A stretch of 64,000 nucleotides of DNA from Fibrobacter succinogenes (lineage in GTDB: Bacteria > Fibrobacterota > Fibrobacteria > Fibrobacterales > Fibrobacteraceae). Both the position numbers and the translations under genes were made by a program. Of the stretch, positions 27,394 to 36,180 are shown piece by piece. The DNA lies in the NCBI GenBank assembly GCA_902791475.1, contig CADAWC010000003.1:1-64000 (forward strand). Reading direction: 5' to 3'. Every line of letters starts with the position of its first letter. Within the stretch, counting starts at the first letter, position 1. Under the pieces are notes generated by a model that saw only the letters and a program-made list of their open reading frames with translations, was not told the DNA's origin and ran no database searches.

Positions 27394-30021
27394 TTATTTT
27401 GCGGCCTTACGCAAGCTCTTCGAAATCAAGCGTCCATTCAGTTTCACAACCATCATGTAAGCACCACGCGGGAGCATTTCGCGGTCAAACATCACCTTAG
27501 ACGTTCCGGCAGTCACATTGCGGGAGATTCCGCCAACAAGCTTACCTGTCACATCAAAGGCATAGATTTCAGCAAGGCCTGCTTCGCGCGTTCTAAGAAT
27601 TCCCGTTACCGGATTATAAACATTCGGCCTGAACGACTGAGGCGCAATCGATACCGGCTTGTCAACAACCTGCGTTCCATCGTAAAGTTCTACGCCGTCA
27701 ATTCCGAACGTGAACATATCGACATTCGGGCCACCGTCACTTGTCATCGACGTCAGCTTAAGCGTATTGACACCAGCTTTCAGTTTCACGTCAATAGTCG
27801 CTTCTTTATACGTAGTCCAGCCTGTAGGCGGGAAACTCAACGTACCTGCCGACTTGCCATTCACGCTAACAGCCACGCTTCGATCAGCATTTCCACCATT
27901 AGCATAGCGGATTATAAGAGTCGTTTTTGCTTCAGTTTTCGAGAAGATTTCCCAAATGCCATAGCTTGAAAGAGTGTTATCAAAATTGAAGTAACCGTTT
28001 TTGAGGAATCCTTCATTCGTCGATTCTGTCCAACCAACGCCATCCTTCGGCTTAGAGGCATCAAGCATGGACAAACCATCGTTCACGACCGGAGTCGTAT
28101 CGACCGGCACTTCGACATTTTCACCGACCACGTAAATATCCGGCTGTTTGAGTTTCTTCACCATGTCCGGCATAAAGAATCCCACATGCGGCGGCTGGTT
28201 GTATGCCGTATTTTCGGAGGCAACCGCAGTACGGTACGTGGCGTCGTGCATCAAGGTATAGACGCGATGCGGGCTTGTAACCGGAGTGGCAATGATATAA
28301 ATCGTCGTCGGATCCTTTTCAGAGCGCACAACGAGTTCTTCACGCCAGTCACCAAAGAGGTCGGCCACGAGGCTCGGAGTATTCTTGGTGCCATTGCAAC
28401 CCGTTACACCAAGCGCGGCCGGGCCGTCAAAATAAGTTTCGGACTTCTTGTCGATGGAGTTAAACTTTGTTACAAAAGCACCGTCCAGAAGTTCATCGTA
28501 GGCGTCACCGTCGAAGTAAATGCGGAAGTTCTGCGAAACAGCCGGAGAACCGATTTTTTCGTGCTTGACAGTGAACATTCCACCGCCCTTTGCAGACCAC
28601 ATTTCGTAACCACGATGGGTCGAGTCGACATCGGCAGCCATGCCGCGACCATTATCGACACCAGGCTGAGCCGATCCCCAGATAATCGTACCATCATGGG
28701 CACGAAGTTCATCGGTATATTTTGCAGTCGTATGTTCATGCACATCCCAAACTTCCAAACCCGGGCGGTCCGGATCCAGATCACCGATATGGTGAGCGTC
28801 GCCATGGCCAAGACCAGTGCGGTAGCGCAAAGTACCATCATGGTTCAAGGCTGCAGCACCGAAGAACACCTCATCATAGCCGTCGCCATCAAGGTCTGCC
28901 GCCTGGAGGCTGTGGTTTCCTTCGCCATAGAGACCCTTGCCCGGGTCTTCAGACTTGTGGTACCAGCGTTGCTTCAATGTTTTGCCATCAAAATCATATG
29001 CAACCACATAAGCAGACGTGTAATAACCACGTGCAAAAATTGCACTCGGATGGACGCCATCCAAGTAGCCAGTCGCAGCCAGGTAGCGTTCGCAACGGTT
29101 ACCGTAGTTGTCGCCCCAGTAGCCCTTGCCATCCTTGCCCTTCACATGCTGGTTGATGTCTCGACTCGGCACAAAATCAACCGTCGAAACCGCAGCGCCA
29201 TCAGCACCGCGGAAAACGGTCAAGTATTCCGGTCCCTTGAGCACAAGGCCGTTGCCGTCACGGTAATCCTTGGACTTGTCGCCAATCGCCTTGCCTGTTC
29301 CGTCGATTGTACCGTCGGCGGTCTTCACAATCATTTCCGCCTTGCCGTCGCCATCGTAGTCAAAGACCTGGAACTGCGTATAATGAGCACCCGCACGGAT
29401 GTTCTTGCCAAGGTCAATGCGCCACAGGCGCTTGCCGTCGAGCTTGTAGGCATCGATAAACACCGTACCCGTATAACCCGTTTGCGAGTTATCGTGAGCG
29501 TTAGACGGATCCCATTTGAGAACCAATTCATATTCGCCGTCACCATCGAGGTCAGCCGTGCTCATATCGTTCGGAACGTAAGTGCACTTTTCACCGTTCG
29601 GCATAGTCTGTGCTGCTGGCGGCTCCACTTTAAAAGTCTTATATGGGAAGGATTTTCCGCTATTGGAGACCGTTTTATCCAAAACGAGAGACAGACCAAT
29701 CTGGGACTGTTCTTTACCATCGACAACGGCAGCCACCGTGTACTTGGAGGTCGTTGCGCCCGCAGCATCAAGGTAGCTCGTGCCGGCAGACTTACCAACC
29801 GAGGCAATCTTCTTTCCATCACGATAGAGGACAAATTCCGTCGCTGGGTCGTCGGTGCCCAACAAGCGCCAGCTAACCAGCATACCCTTGCCCACGTTTG
29901 ACGCGACAAGGCCGCGCGTCAAGTTTTCCATTTGACGAGGCGCAGCAAAAGATGGAACAGCAAGCCCTGCAGCAAGCGCAGAACTTACAAGAATAGACTT
30001 GAAATTACGATTGGATCCCAT
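27394..30021 (-). CDS. Rhamnogalacturonan lyase (PL11-like) with CBM35-like module
   Basis: This 875-residue secreted enzyme cleaves the rhamnogalacturonan I backbone by beta-elimination. The start is the ATG at 30021, placed by TTAGGAG; a TTG two codons upstream is less likely. A signal peptide ends near SFAAP. The N-terminal fibronectin-like part and the PL11 beta-propeller follow, with calcium-type loops such as DLDGDGEYELVLKWDPSNA and DYDGDGKAEMIVKTADG. A CBM35-like module spans about 680-805 (WTESTNEGFLKNGYFNFDN), followed by a C-terminal beta domain ending in SKSLRKAAK. It is the first gene of the pectin series and has two TGTGGAC boxes in its promoter region. Confidence 0.9.
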   Translation of the reverse strand: MGSNRNFKSILVSSALAAGLAVPSFAAPRQMENLTRGLVASNVGKGMLVSWRLLGTDDPATEFVLYRDGKKIASVGKSAGTSYLDAAGATTSKYTVAAVVDGKEQSQIGLSLVLDKTVSNSGKSFPYKTFKVEPPAAQTMPNGEKCTYVPNDMSTADLDGDGEYELVLKWDPSNAHDNSQTGYTGTVFIDAYKLDGKRLWRIDLGKNIRAGAHYTQFQVFDYDGDGKAEMIVKTADGTIDGTGKAIGDKSKDYRDGNGLVLKGPEYLTVFRGADGAAVSTVDFVPSRDINQHVKGKDGKGYWGDNYGNRCERYLAATGYLDGVHPSAIFARGYYTSAYVVAYDFDGKTLKQRWYHKSEDPGKGLYGEGNHSLQAADLDGDGYDEVFFGAAALNHDGTLRYRTGLGHGDAHHIGDLDPDRPGLEVWDVHEHTTAKYTDELRAHDGTIIWGSAQPGVDNGRGMAADVDSTHRGYEMWSAKGGGMFTVKHEKIGSPAVSQNFRIYFDGDAYDELLDGAFVTKFNSIDKKSETYFDGPAALGVTGCNGTKNTPSLVADLFGDWREELVVRSEKDPTTIYIIATPVTSPHRVYTLMHDATYRTAVASENTAYNQPPHVGFFMPDMVKKLKQPDIYVVGENVEVPVDTTPVVNDGLSMLDASKPKDGVGWTESTNEGFLKNGYFNFDNTLSSYGIWEIFSKTEAKTTLIIRYANGGNADRSVAVSVNGKSAGTLSFPPTGWTTYKEATIDVKLKAGVNTLKLTSMTSDGGPNVDMFTFGIDGVELYDGTQVVDKPVSIAPQSFRPNVYNPVTGILRTREAGLAEIYAFDVTGKLVGGISRNVTAGTSKVMFDREMLPRGAYMMVVKLNGRLISKSLRKAAK

Positions 30022-30085
30022 ATACAACGCTCCTAACGGTGTAAAACCAAACTCTTGTTTCTTTCAAATATAATCTCTTTTCAAT

Positions 30086-30150
30086 AAAAAGTCCACATTT
30101 TTTATTATACTTTTAACTTTCAAACGATAATTTTCTAGAAAAAGTCCACA
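30086..30150 (-). promoter_or_regulatory. Two direct TGTGGACTTTTT repeats upstream of the rhamnogalacturonan lyase
   Basis: On the minus strand TGTGGACTTTTT occurs at 30139-30150 and 30086-30097, 53 bases apart (about five helical turns), 65-130 bases before the start codon. A degenerate third, TGTAGAC, lies near 30168. The word also occurs twice upstream of the regulator gene at 23240. Confidence 0.5.
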
Positions 30151-30293
30151 AAAGGAATTTATTATTTGTCTACATTAGCAAACCTGTTTTTAGGAAATTT
30201 CGACCACAAAAAGTACAGTTTTCCGTAAAAAAACGAAACGAAACGCGCCAAAAGTTCTCGTAAGTCGTTCCTTTAACTATATTTAACACGAGT

Positions 30294-31259
30294 ATGCCGC
30301 ATTGGTGGAAAAATTTTTCGTGGGAATGGCTGTTCGATCATATCGCAGCCCGTTCTCCGACATTTGTAAAAATCATGGTTGTCACCGGAAAGTCATTCCT
30401 GTACTATCACGGAATGACCCGTGCCGCATCTTTGACCTACACGACGCTCGTGGCAGTCGTTCCACTCCTCATCATGCTCACCTCCATCACTCTCGCTGTC
30501 GGGTTCGGAAACTTCATTTCGGACTACCTCCCCATCGTGATTGACATGCTCAATCTAGACTGGCCGACCGAGCAAATCATGGACATTGTCGAAAACGCCG
30601 AACACATTCCCATCAAAAAGCTTGGATTTATCGGCGCAGGCGGTCTTTTTGTCACATTCATCCTCGCATTCGGGAGTCTCGAAACGAATTTCAACGTGGT
30701 CTGGGAAAACAAGACCTCGAGAACATTGATTCGCCAGATTAAGATTTACACACCATTCCTCCTCATCGGGGCTGCCGTAGTCGGCATGTTCGCAGGATTC
30801 GTAAACCACGTGCAGAACGTGCTCAAAGTCATCATTGTTGACGGTTTCCACTTTTCGCCCGAAGTCATCAAGGCGCTCATCACCGTATTCTGGTACTCGG
30901 CATTCCACATCGCGGCTCTCCTCGTGATTTTCATTATGCTTTATGCGCTCCCGGCGCGCCCGGCAGGCCACAAGCCCTACACCCGCCGTAAGCTGTTCTT
31001 GGCGTCGATGCTCTCGACTTTGCTTTCTTGGCTTGCCATCAACATCTACGTGAAGATTCTGATGCTCATCCAGACGGCAATGGTCACGCGTATGTCCATT
31101 TTCTATGGATCACTCGCTTTTATTCCACTATTCCTCTTCTTGCTCTTTGGCGTTTGGTCCATCATTTTGTGCGGCAACAGTCTCGTGTGGACGATTTGCC
31201 ACTGGCCCGCGGTCAGCACAAAGAACTGGAGATGGGAAGGAAACACGGACGGACTATGA
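30294..31259 (+). CDS. YihY/BrkB family integral membrane protein
   Basis: This 321-residue inner-membrane protein has about six hydrophobic segments (near 45-65, 110-130, 150-172, 195-222, 240-262 and 270-295). The N-terminal YYHGMTRAASLTYTTLVAVVP segment is typical of the YihY/BrkB family, once called ribonuclease BN. The molecular role of the family is not established. No strong ribosome site precedes the ATG at 30294. The stop overlaps the next start (ATGA), so the outer-membrane protein that follows is probably co-translated. Confidence 0.85.
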   Translation: MPHWWKNFSWEWLFDHIAARSPTFVKIMVVTGKSFLYYHGMTRAASLTYTTLVAVVPLLIMLTSITLAVGFGNFISDYLPIVIDMLNLDWPTEQIMDIVENAEHIPIKKLGFIGAGGLFVTFILAFGSLETNFNVVWENKTSRTLIRQIKIYTPFLLIGAAVVGMFAGFVNHVQNVLKVIIVDGFHFSPEVIKALITVFWYSAFHIAALLVIFIMLYALPARPAGHKPYTRRKLFLASMLSTLLSWLAINIYVKILMLIQTAMVTRMSIFYGSLAFIPLFLFLLFGVWSIILCGNSLVWTICHWPAVSTKNWRWEGNTDGL

Positions 31260-31858
31260 AAACAAAACTTTTGACATCTCTCCTCATGGCGCTCTCGCTC
31301 GCCGTAAGTTCCCACGCAGAACTCCAGGGTTCCAAAGATTACGAACCGGGCAAAGCCGAATCTTCCGATTGGAGCGCACTTTTGGGCGTTAGCGGTGGGA
31401 ACTCCCTTATCGCTCGCGACGGAACGATCTTTATGAACCTCCGCGTCGGTATTGCATTGAACCCGCACATTAGCTTGGGCGCTTATTTTTCGACCATCCT
31501 CAGTGACGTGAAAAACCCAAAAGTTCGGCACCCGCAAATGCTCGACTACCATTCGTATGGCATTTTCGCCGAACCGGTCGTTTTCCGCAGCGGCTTGTTC
31601 TCAATTTCGCTCCCGGTTAGCATTGGTGGCGGCAGCGTGAACTTTTTGAACAAGGGCGACGAAGACGGCTTCAAGTCTGACGACGCTTTCTTTACGTCTG
31701 ACTTTTCGGCACAATTCAACTTCCGCGTGACAAAGCTCCTTGAAGTTTCTGTGGGCGGCGGTTACAGACTGTTCGCAGGCATCGAAGAGAACAACCTGAA
31801 GAACAAGGATTTCCGCACCCCGTTTGGCGAACTGAGATTCACGTTTAAGGAGTTTTAG
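31256..31858 (+). CDS. Small outer-membrane beta-barrel-like protein
   Basis: This 200-residue protein starts with a clear signal peptide (MKTKLLTSLLMALSLAVSSHA). The rest alternates hydrophobic and polar residues in beta-strand fashion (MNLRVGIALNPHISLGAYFS, KLLEVSVGGGYRLFAG) and ends FTFKEF, which fits an outer-membrane barrel of eight or so strands. The family is not recognised. The start is set at the ATG that overlaps the YihY stop codon; an upstream extension in the same frame has no signal peptide. Confidence 0.7.
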   Translation: MKTKLLTSLLMALSLAVSSHAELQGSKDYEPGKAESSDWSALLGVSGGNSLIARDGTIFMNLRVGIALNPHISLGAYFSTILSDVKNPKVRHPQMLDYHSYGIFAEPVVFRSGLFSISLPVSIGGGSVNFLNKGDEDGFKSDDAFFTSDFSAQFNFRVTKLLEVSVGGGYRLFAGIEENNLKNKDFRTPFGELRFTFKEF

Positions 31859-32014
31859 GAGTTAGGTTTTAGGTTTTAGGGGTTAGGGAGAAAGCAAAGG
31901 GGACCGTATCTGCTATTGGTGCTGCACTCGAAATTTTTAGATTCTGATGAAATTAGAATGGCCCGGCAGTGAGAGAACTGCACGGGCTGTTTTGGTTAAT
32001 TCGAGGCTAATATT

Positions 32015-32843
32015 TCATTTTTGCCGTTGTGCACGACGTTTTTCAATTTCTTCTTGCGAAAAGCCCGAAATGACAGCGATTTTTTCAACAGGAATATCGC
32101 TAGCAAGCATGGCATCGACCATTTCGAGCTTGGCCTCTGTTTTTCCCTCTTCCTTGCTTTCATGAAGGTCAAATTCGTAAGTCATATACTTATTCCTTAT
32201 GAGAGTGTCGGCTTTGTAAAAAGACACCTGGTCATTAATGGTTTCTGTTTCACGAGAATCCGCATTCCTTGTCGCAAAATACTTCATGTACGCCTTGACA
32301 ACAGGATTCGTGAATTCCTCATACCTGTTAAAATTATAAAAATTTTTGAAGGTACGGTCATTTAAAGTTACGTTGAAATCCTCACGAGCTCTGTTTTCAA
32401 AATGATAAACGGGGAATCCTCGCCCAAAGATGTCCATAGGACATAAGAAAATGATGTATTGCTCTTTAAGGCTGGTATAGAAACCGCCCTTAGAAAGAGA
32501 CACTCCATCGCCTACGCTTTGGTAGTATCTGGCTCGCTGCGGAAGTTCCTTTGTATCGACCATTTGACGCCTACGGCGTCAGCGGCTTCACTCGGTCATA
32601 AAATTATGCAAGCATAATTTTGCGACGCTCGTTTTGCACGCTACTGCATTTTCAAATCAAACGGACACCCTTATGCTCAGCATCGATGCTTAAAACAGCT
32701 TCAGGAATAGGAGTTTCTAGATGATCGATTTTAATGCCAAGCAGATGTTCAATAAATGGTTTCGCAATGTGTTTGTTGCTAAAAACAAGACCGAACATAA
32801 TCGGGTCGGTTATGTCAAGATCGTCAAAAGATTTTATGTTCAC
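32015..32843 (-). pseudogene. Broken Rpn/PD-(D/E)XK nuclease family gene with internal structured insert
   Basis: Two pieces belong to one former gene. Residues 1-62 (32843-32655) match the start of the Rpn/PD-(D/E)XK transposase-like nuclease family (FDDLDITDPIMFGLVF, HKGVRL). The C-terminal part (32563-32015) resumes at VDTKELPQRARYYQS in another frame and runs to the end, including an Asp/Glu-rich helical tail. The catalytic strand normally between them (LDVY to ExQ) is missing, and a structured repeat sits there instead. The pieces are out of frame with stops between them, so no active nuclease can be made. Confidence 0.75.
32563..32632 (-). repeat. Structured repeat element, copy B (inside the broken nuclease)
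   Basis: A 70-base element read on the minus strand: CGAGCGTCGC, stem 1 AAAATTATGC/GCATAATTTT with a two-base loop, TATGACCGAG, then stem 2 GACGCC/GGCGTC with loop GTA. It is the homologue of 13025-13093, with a stem 1 of entirely different sequence that still pairs over ten bases. Confidence 0.8.
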
Positions 32844-33006
32844 AATTACACCTCTGTTAAGTTTAGAGGCTCTAATCTACAACGAAAAATTTTGAAAAAA
32901 CGCAATTCTGCAAATTTTGCAAATGGTTGATTGCAAATTCGTTTATTTTGTCAACAGTTGTTTGCTGGGCTAATTTAGGACAGCCCTAAGCTATGCGTTT
33001 TTAGTT

Positions 33007-34799
33007 TTAGTCTTTTACACAACGAACGGATTTAGCAACGTCCTTACTACAATGGACCCAAGCCGCATGGTCACTATTATACGCCAATTCAACTTCATGA
33101 GCACCATCGTTGTCGCCACTAGAACTCCAAAAGCTTGCCACATAGTTCAAACCATCGTACTTTTCAAAGGCACTCCTGCTACCTGCAGGCAACGCAGAAA
33201 ACGAAACAGCATCAGAACCATTCCCTTCACTATCCCAGCCAGAAGTCGCTTTGAGCACTTTGCCTGCGGTAAAACTTATGCCACCTGCGGTATATAGAAT
33301 TTCCCAATCAGCTTGCGTTGGCAAGTGCCAACCGGAAGGACAAGCCTTCATGGCCGCGGTCCATGTGTATAAGCGACCATAGACAAGCATTTTTTCCCAT
33401 TATCATTTTTATCATATTCATAAAAACCACAGCCCTTGCCATTCATACTCCATGTGCCCGCACTGTCCATCGCCGCAGCCCACGTGTAAAGGCGACCATA
33501 TTTATCACAATAACTTGCTGTATCATTGTAACAATAACTATTTTCTGTTTCGTAGTTCAAGTTTTCAGCCATCCAAGTCTGAGTGCCAATTTTCACAGTT
33601 TTGTACTTTTGACCATCACGGGAATCAGTCATGGAACCCATTGCTACGTTCTCAGAAGACGATGAAGATTTTACGGATGGCGAGGATTCTACTGTTTGTA
33701 TTGGCACATGAACCGGGGAACAAGTCACACGATACGTGTCGCCAGCAACGTCAATCACAAGCGAAGCTCCATAATCACCCGTAGTTGCATAAGTCACTTT
33801 CTGAGATAAACCACCAATACCTAGCACAGAAGCACTATCAGGAGTTCCGCCTTCAAAGGTCCAATAAAACGAAGCACTCAACAGTTCCGTAGCACTCAAA
33901 CTTCCATTTCGAGTAAATTTCCATGAAATTTGATACTCTTCATTTACAGCAAAGTTGTCTGGACCACACGTACCAACAACTTTAGACGACGATGAAGCTT
34001 TGACACTACTACTCGATTTTGCCACAGAGCTTGATGAAGATTTTGCGGAAGACGAAGACTTCTGCGTCTGTTCTGATTTATCATCCTTTAGACAACGAAC
34101 AGAGTACCAGAACACCTTATTGTGGTAGTTCAGACTAGCAAAATCGTAGCCGTAGAACAAGTACACGTCGTACGCATTATCGCTATCGTAATCTGTAGAA
34201 CTCCAGAAATACGTGAGCACCCCCTCGCTACGATAATACCCATCACTATTTCTGTAGCCAGCAGGCAACGAAGAAAAAGAAAAAGAATCAGAGCCGTCAC
34301 CATCGTCAGCCCAACCTGATTCAGATTTGAGAGCATTGCCAGCAGTTAACCGATTCCCCGCAAAATCAAATAAAGTTTCCCATTCCGTTTTGCTAGGCAA
34401 GTGCCAACCCGTAGGACAAACGGCTCTCGCTGTAGTCCAAATGTAAAGGCGACCGTACTTGGAGCAATTGCTAGCTGAATCATTATAGCAATAGCTATCA
34501 GCCGTTTCGTAGTTCAAGTTCTGCGCCATCCAAGTCTGCGAGCCAATTTTTACCGTTCTATACGTCTGACCGTCGCGAGCATCCGTTAAATTTCCTTCAA
34601 CATCACTCTGAGCAAAACTATCGTTTGATTCTGCAACCTTACTTGACGAGCAGGAAATGACGACAGAGGAAGACGATTGATCAACAGCCGATGTTCGTTC
34701 ACTTTCTTCTATTTTATCTTCAATTTGTGCCACATAATCGGTACAGGCGGAACAAAGAAATCCAACAAGGAGCATCCAAGACAAATAAATTAAACTCAT
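33007..34799 (-). pseudogene. FISUMP-domain lipoprotein with two modules, frameshifted in an A6 run
   Basis: From the ATG at 34799 the frame encodes a lipoprotein (lipobox LCSAC) with a Ser-rich linker. A first FISUMP module (TIGR02145; TYRTVKIGSQTWMAQNLNYE to RCLKD) follows, then another Ser linker, a PKD-like beta domain (about 270-365) and the start of a second FISUMP module. This frame stops at 33348. The rest of module 2 (YGRLYTWTAAMKACPSGWHL to SVRCVKD) continues in another frame to 33007. The switch point is a run of six A at 33390-33395; one extra A would join the frames into about 597 residues. The joint also repeats a YGRLYTW unit, as if two modules had recombined. Decay, slippage or sequencing error are all possible. 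Confidence 0.75.
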
Positions 34800-34821
34800 G
34801 CTGTTTTCTCGTTAAAAATAT

Positions 34822-36171
34822 TTAGTGGCAAAATCCATCGTCATCAGACTTCAAGTCAATGGAGGTTCTCATCATGAAATTAGACTGGGATGTATGGCGT
34901 TCTGCATAGAAGATGTGGAACGGATAGGTTTCGCCCGGAGACAGTCCGAGCGTGTCAAGGTCGACTGCGCCTGAAACCTTTGCATGCTGGCCACCAATAT
35001 CTACGACGAGACAATTGTTGATGAACACCCACACGTCGTCATCACCGAGGAATTCGAAATACTGTCCAGGAACGTATTCAAACCTCGTCTGAATCTTCAT
35101 GGTAAAGCCGAAATTATGCTTTTTATTTTGATTACTAGTAAGGTTGTCGAAGTAGGGGTTCGCTATAGTCTTTTCAGCATCAAGGTATTCAAAGTCATCT
35201 AGCAAGAAGAGCCCGCCTTCTGGACTTGTATCGTCTTTTTGACCAAACCAGAAGCCACTCGTATCGAGAACAAGTTCTATAGAACGACAGGTAGCATTGG
35301 TATACTGTTCACCGTCTTTTTCTGCTACAACTTCGGGAAGAAACCACTTGTCAAGATGAGTTGTAATTTTGCAATTTGTAGGAAAGTTTGCAGCAGGCAC
35401 AGGAACACCATTGTCACCAAGCCGGTGTTCAACCATCCCCTTTATGTGACCGCTACATCCGCCGGAACCGAAATCTGCGCTAACGCCATTAACTGGGTCA
35501 CCGTTTTTGCCTTCACCATCACCGTCACCCTTTTTGCCGTGAAGCCAGTCAAACATCATTACCGAGAGAGTCTTGACAGGGCAATTACCAAGAACGCCCG
35601 GGTAGCATGCATATGCATCTAGTTCATCGTTCGAGTTTTCAACAACCCACAGAGTATCACTCAAAGCCGCTACACTATCAAGGGAAATTTTCGCAGTATT
35701 TTTTGAACCAACAGTCTGCTTAAAATAGACCTTAAGTCCAACCGTTGGTAATTTTGCCTTGGCCTCGAACCAACCACAGAAGTTTTTTACAGCAGTCATG
35801 ACAGATTCATTACCATCAATAGACATAATAGCGCTTGTATTTGTCCATGAAGGCATAAACCGAATTATAATTTGAGTAGAATCATTCCGATCCTGTACAG
35901 ACGGAAACTCAGCACATTCAAGAGCTTTTATTTTAGATGATGAAGATATTTCCTCTTTTACAGAACTACTATACGCGTTTTCATTATCTGAACTGTCAGA
36001 CTTTACACTGCTATTCGACTTAGCGACAGAAGATGAAGACTTGAGCCTGGAATTATCAGACGACTCAACAAAGGACGTCCGTTCTTGTTCTTCTATTTTA
36101 TCTTCTATTTGCGCCACATAATCAGTACAAGCGGAAAGTAGAAAAATACAAGATATTACAAGCCACTTCAT
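34822..36171 (-). CDS. Fibro-slime domain lipoprotein
   Basis: This 449-residue surface lipoprotein has the lipobox LLSAC followed by a 20-residue leader (TDYVAQIEDKIEE) nearly identical to that of the FISUMP gene downstream. A Ser-rich linker runs to about residue 85. A CBM-like unit (RFMPSWTNTSAIMSIDG) precedes the fibro-slime domain, with MFDWLHGKKGDGDGEGKNGD, FEYVPGQYFEFLGDDDVWVF and a GGQHAKVSGAVDLD loop. It is a shortened version of the large protein at 14970-18569. It lies between a FISUMP gene and a membrane-anchored hypothetical protein, all on one strand. Confidence 0.85.
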   Translation of the reverse strand: MKWLVISCIFLLSACTDYVAQIEDKIEEQERTSFVESSDNSRLKSSSSVAKSNSSVKSDSSDNENAYSSSVKEEISSSSKIKALECAEFPSVQDRNDSTQIIIRFMPSWTNTSAIMSIDGNESVMTAVKNFCGWFEAKAKLPTVGLKVYFKQTVGSKNTAKISLDSVAALSDTLWVVENSNDELDAYACYPGVLGNCPVKTLSVMMFDWLHGKKGDGDGEGKNGDPVNGVSADFGSGGCSGHIKGMVEHRLGDNGVPVPAANFPTNCKITTHLDKWFLPEVVAEKDGEQYTNATCRSIELVLDTSGFWFGQKDDTSPEGGLFLLDDFEYLDAEKTIANPYFDNLTSNQNKKHNFGFTMKIQTRFEYVPGQYFEFLGDDDVWVFINNCLVVDIGGQHAKVSGAVDLDTLGLSPGETYPFHIFYAERHTSQSNFMMRTSIDLKSDDDGFCH

Positions 36172-36180
36172 AGCATCTTC

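Noticed and set aside
28186..29901. 571-codon plus-strand open frame opposite the rhamnogalacturonan lyase
   Set aside because: Antisense shadow; no coherent domains, and the minus strand matches PL11.
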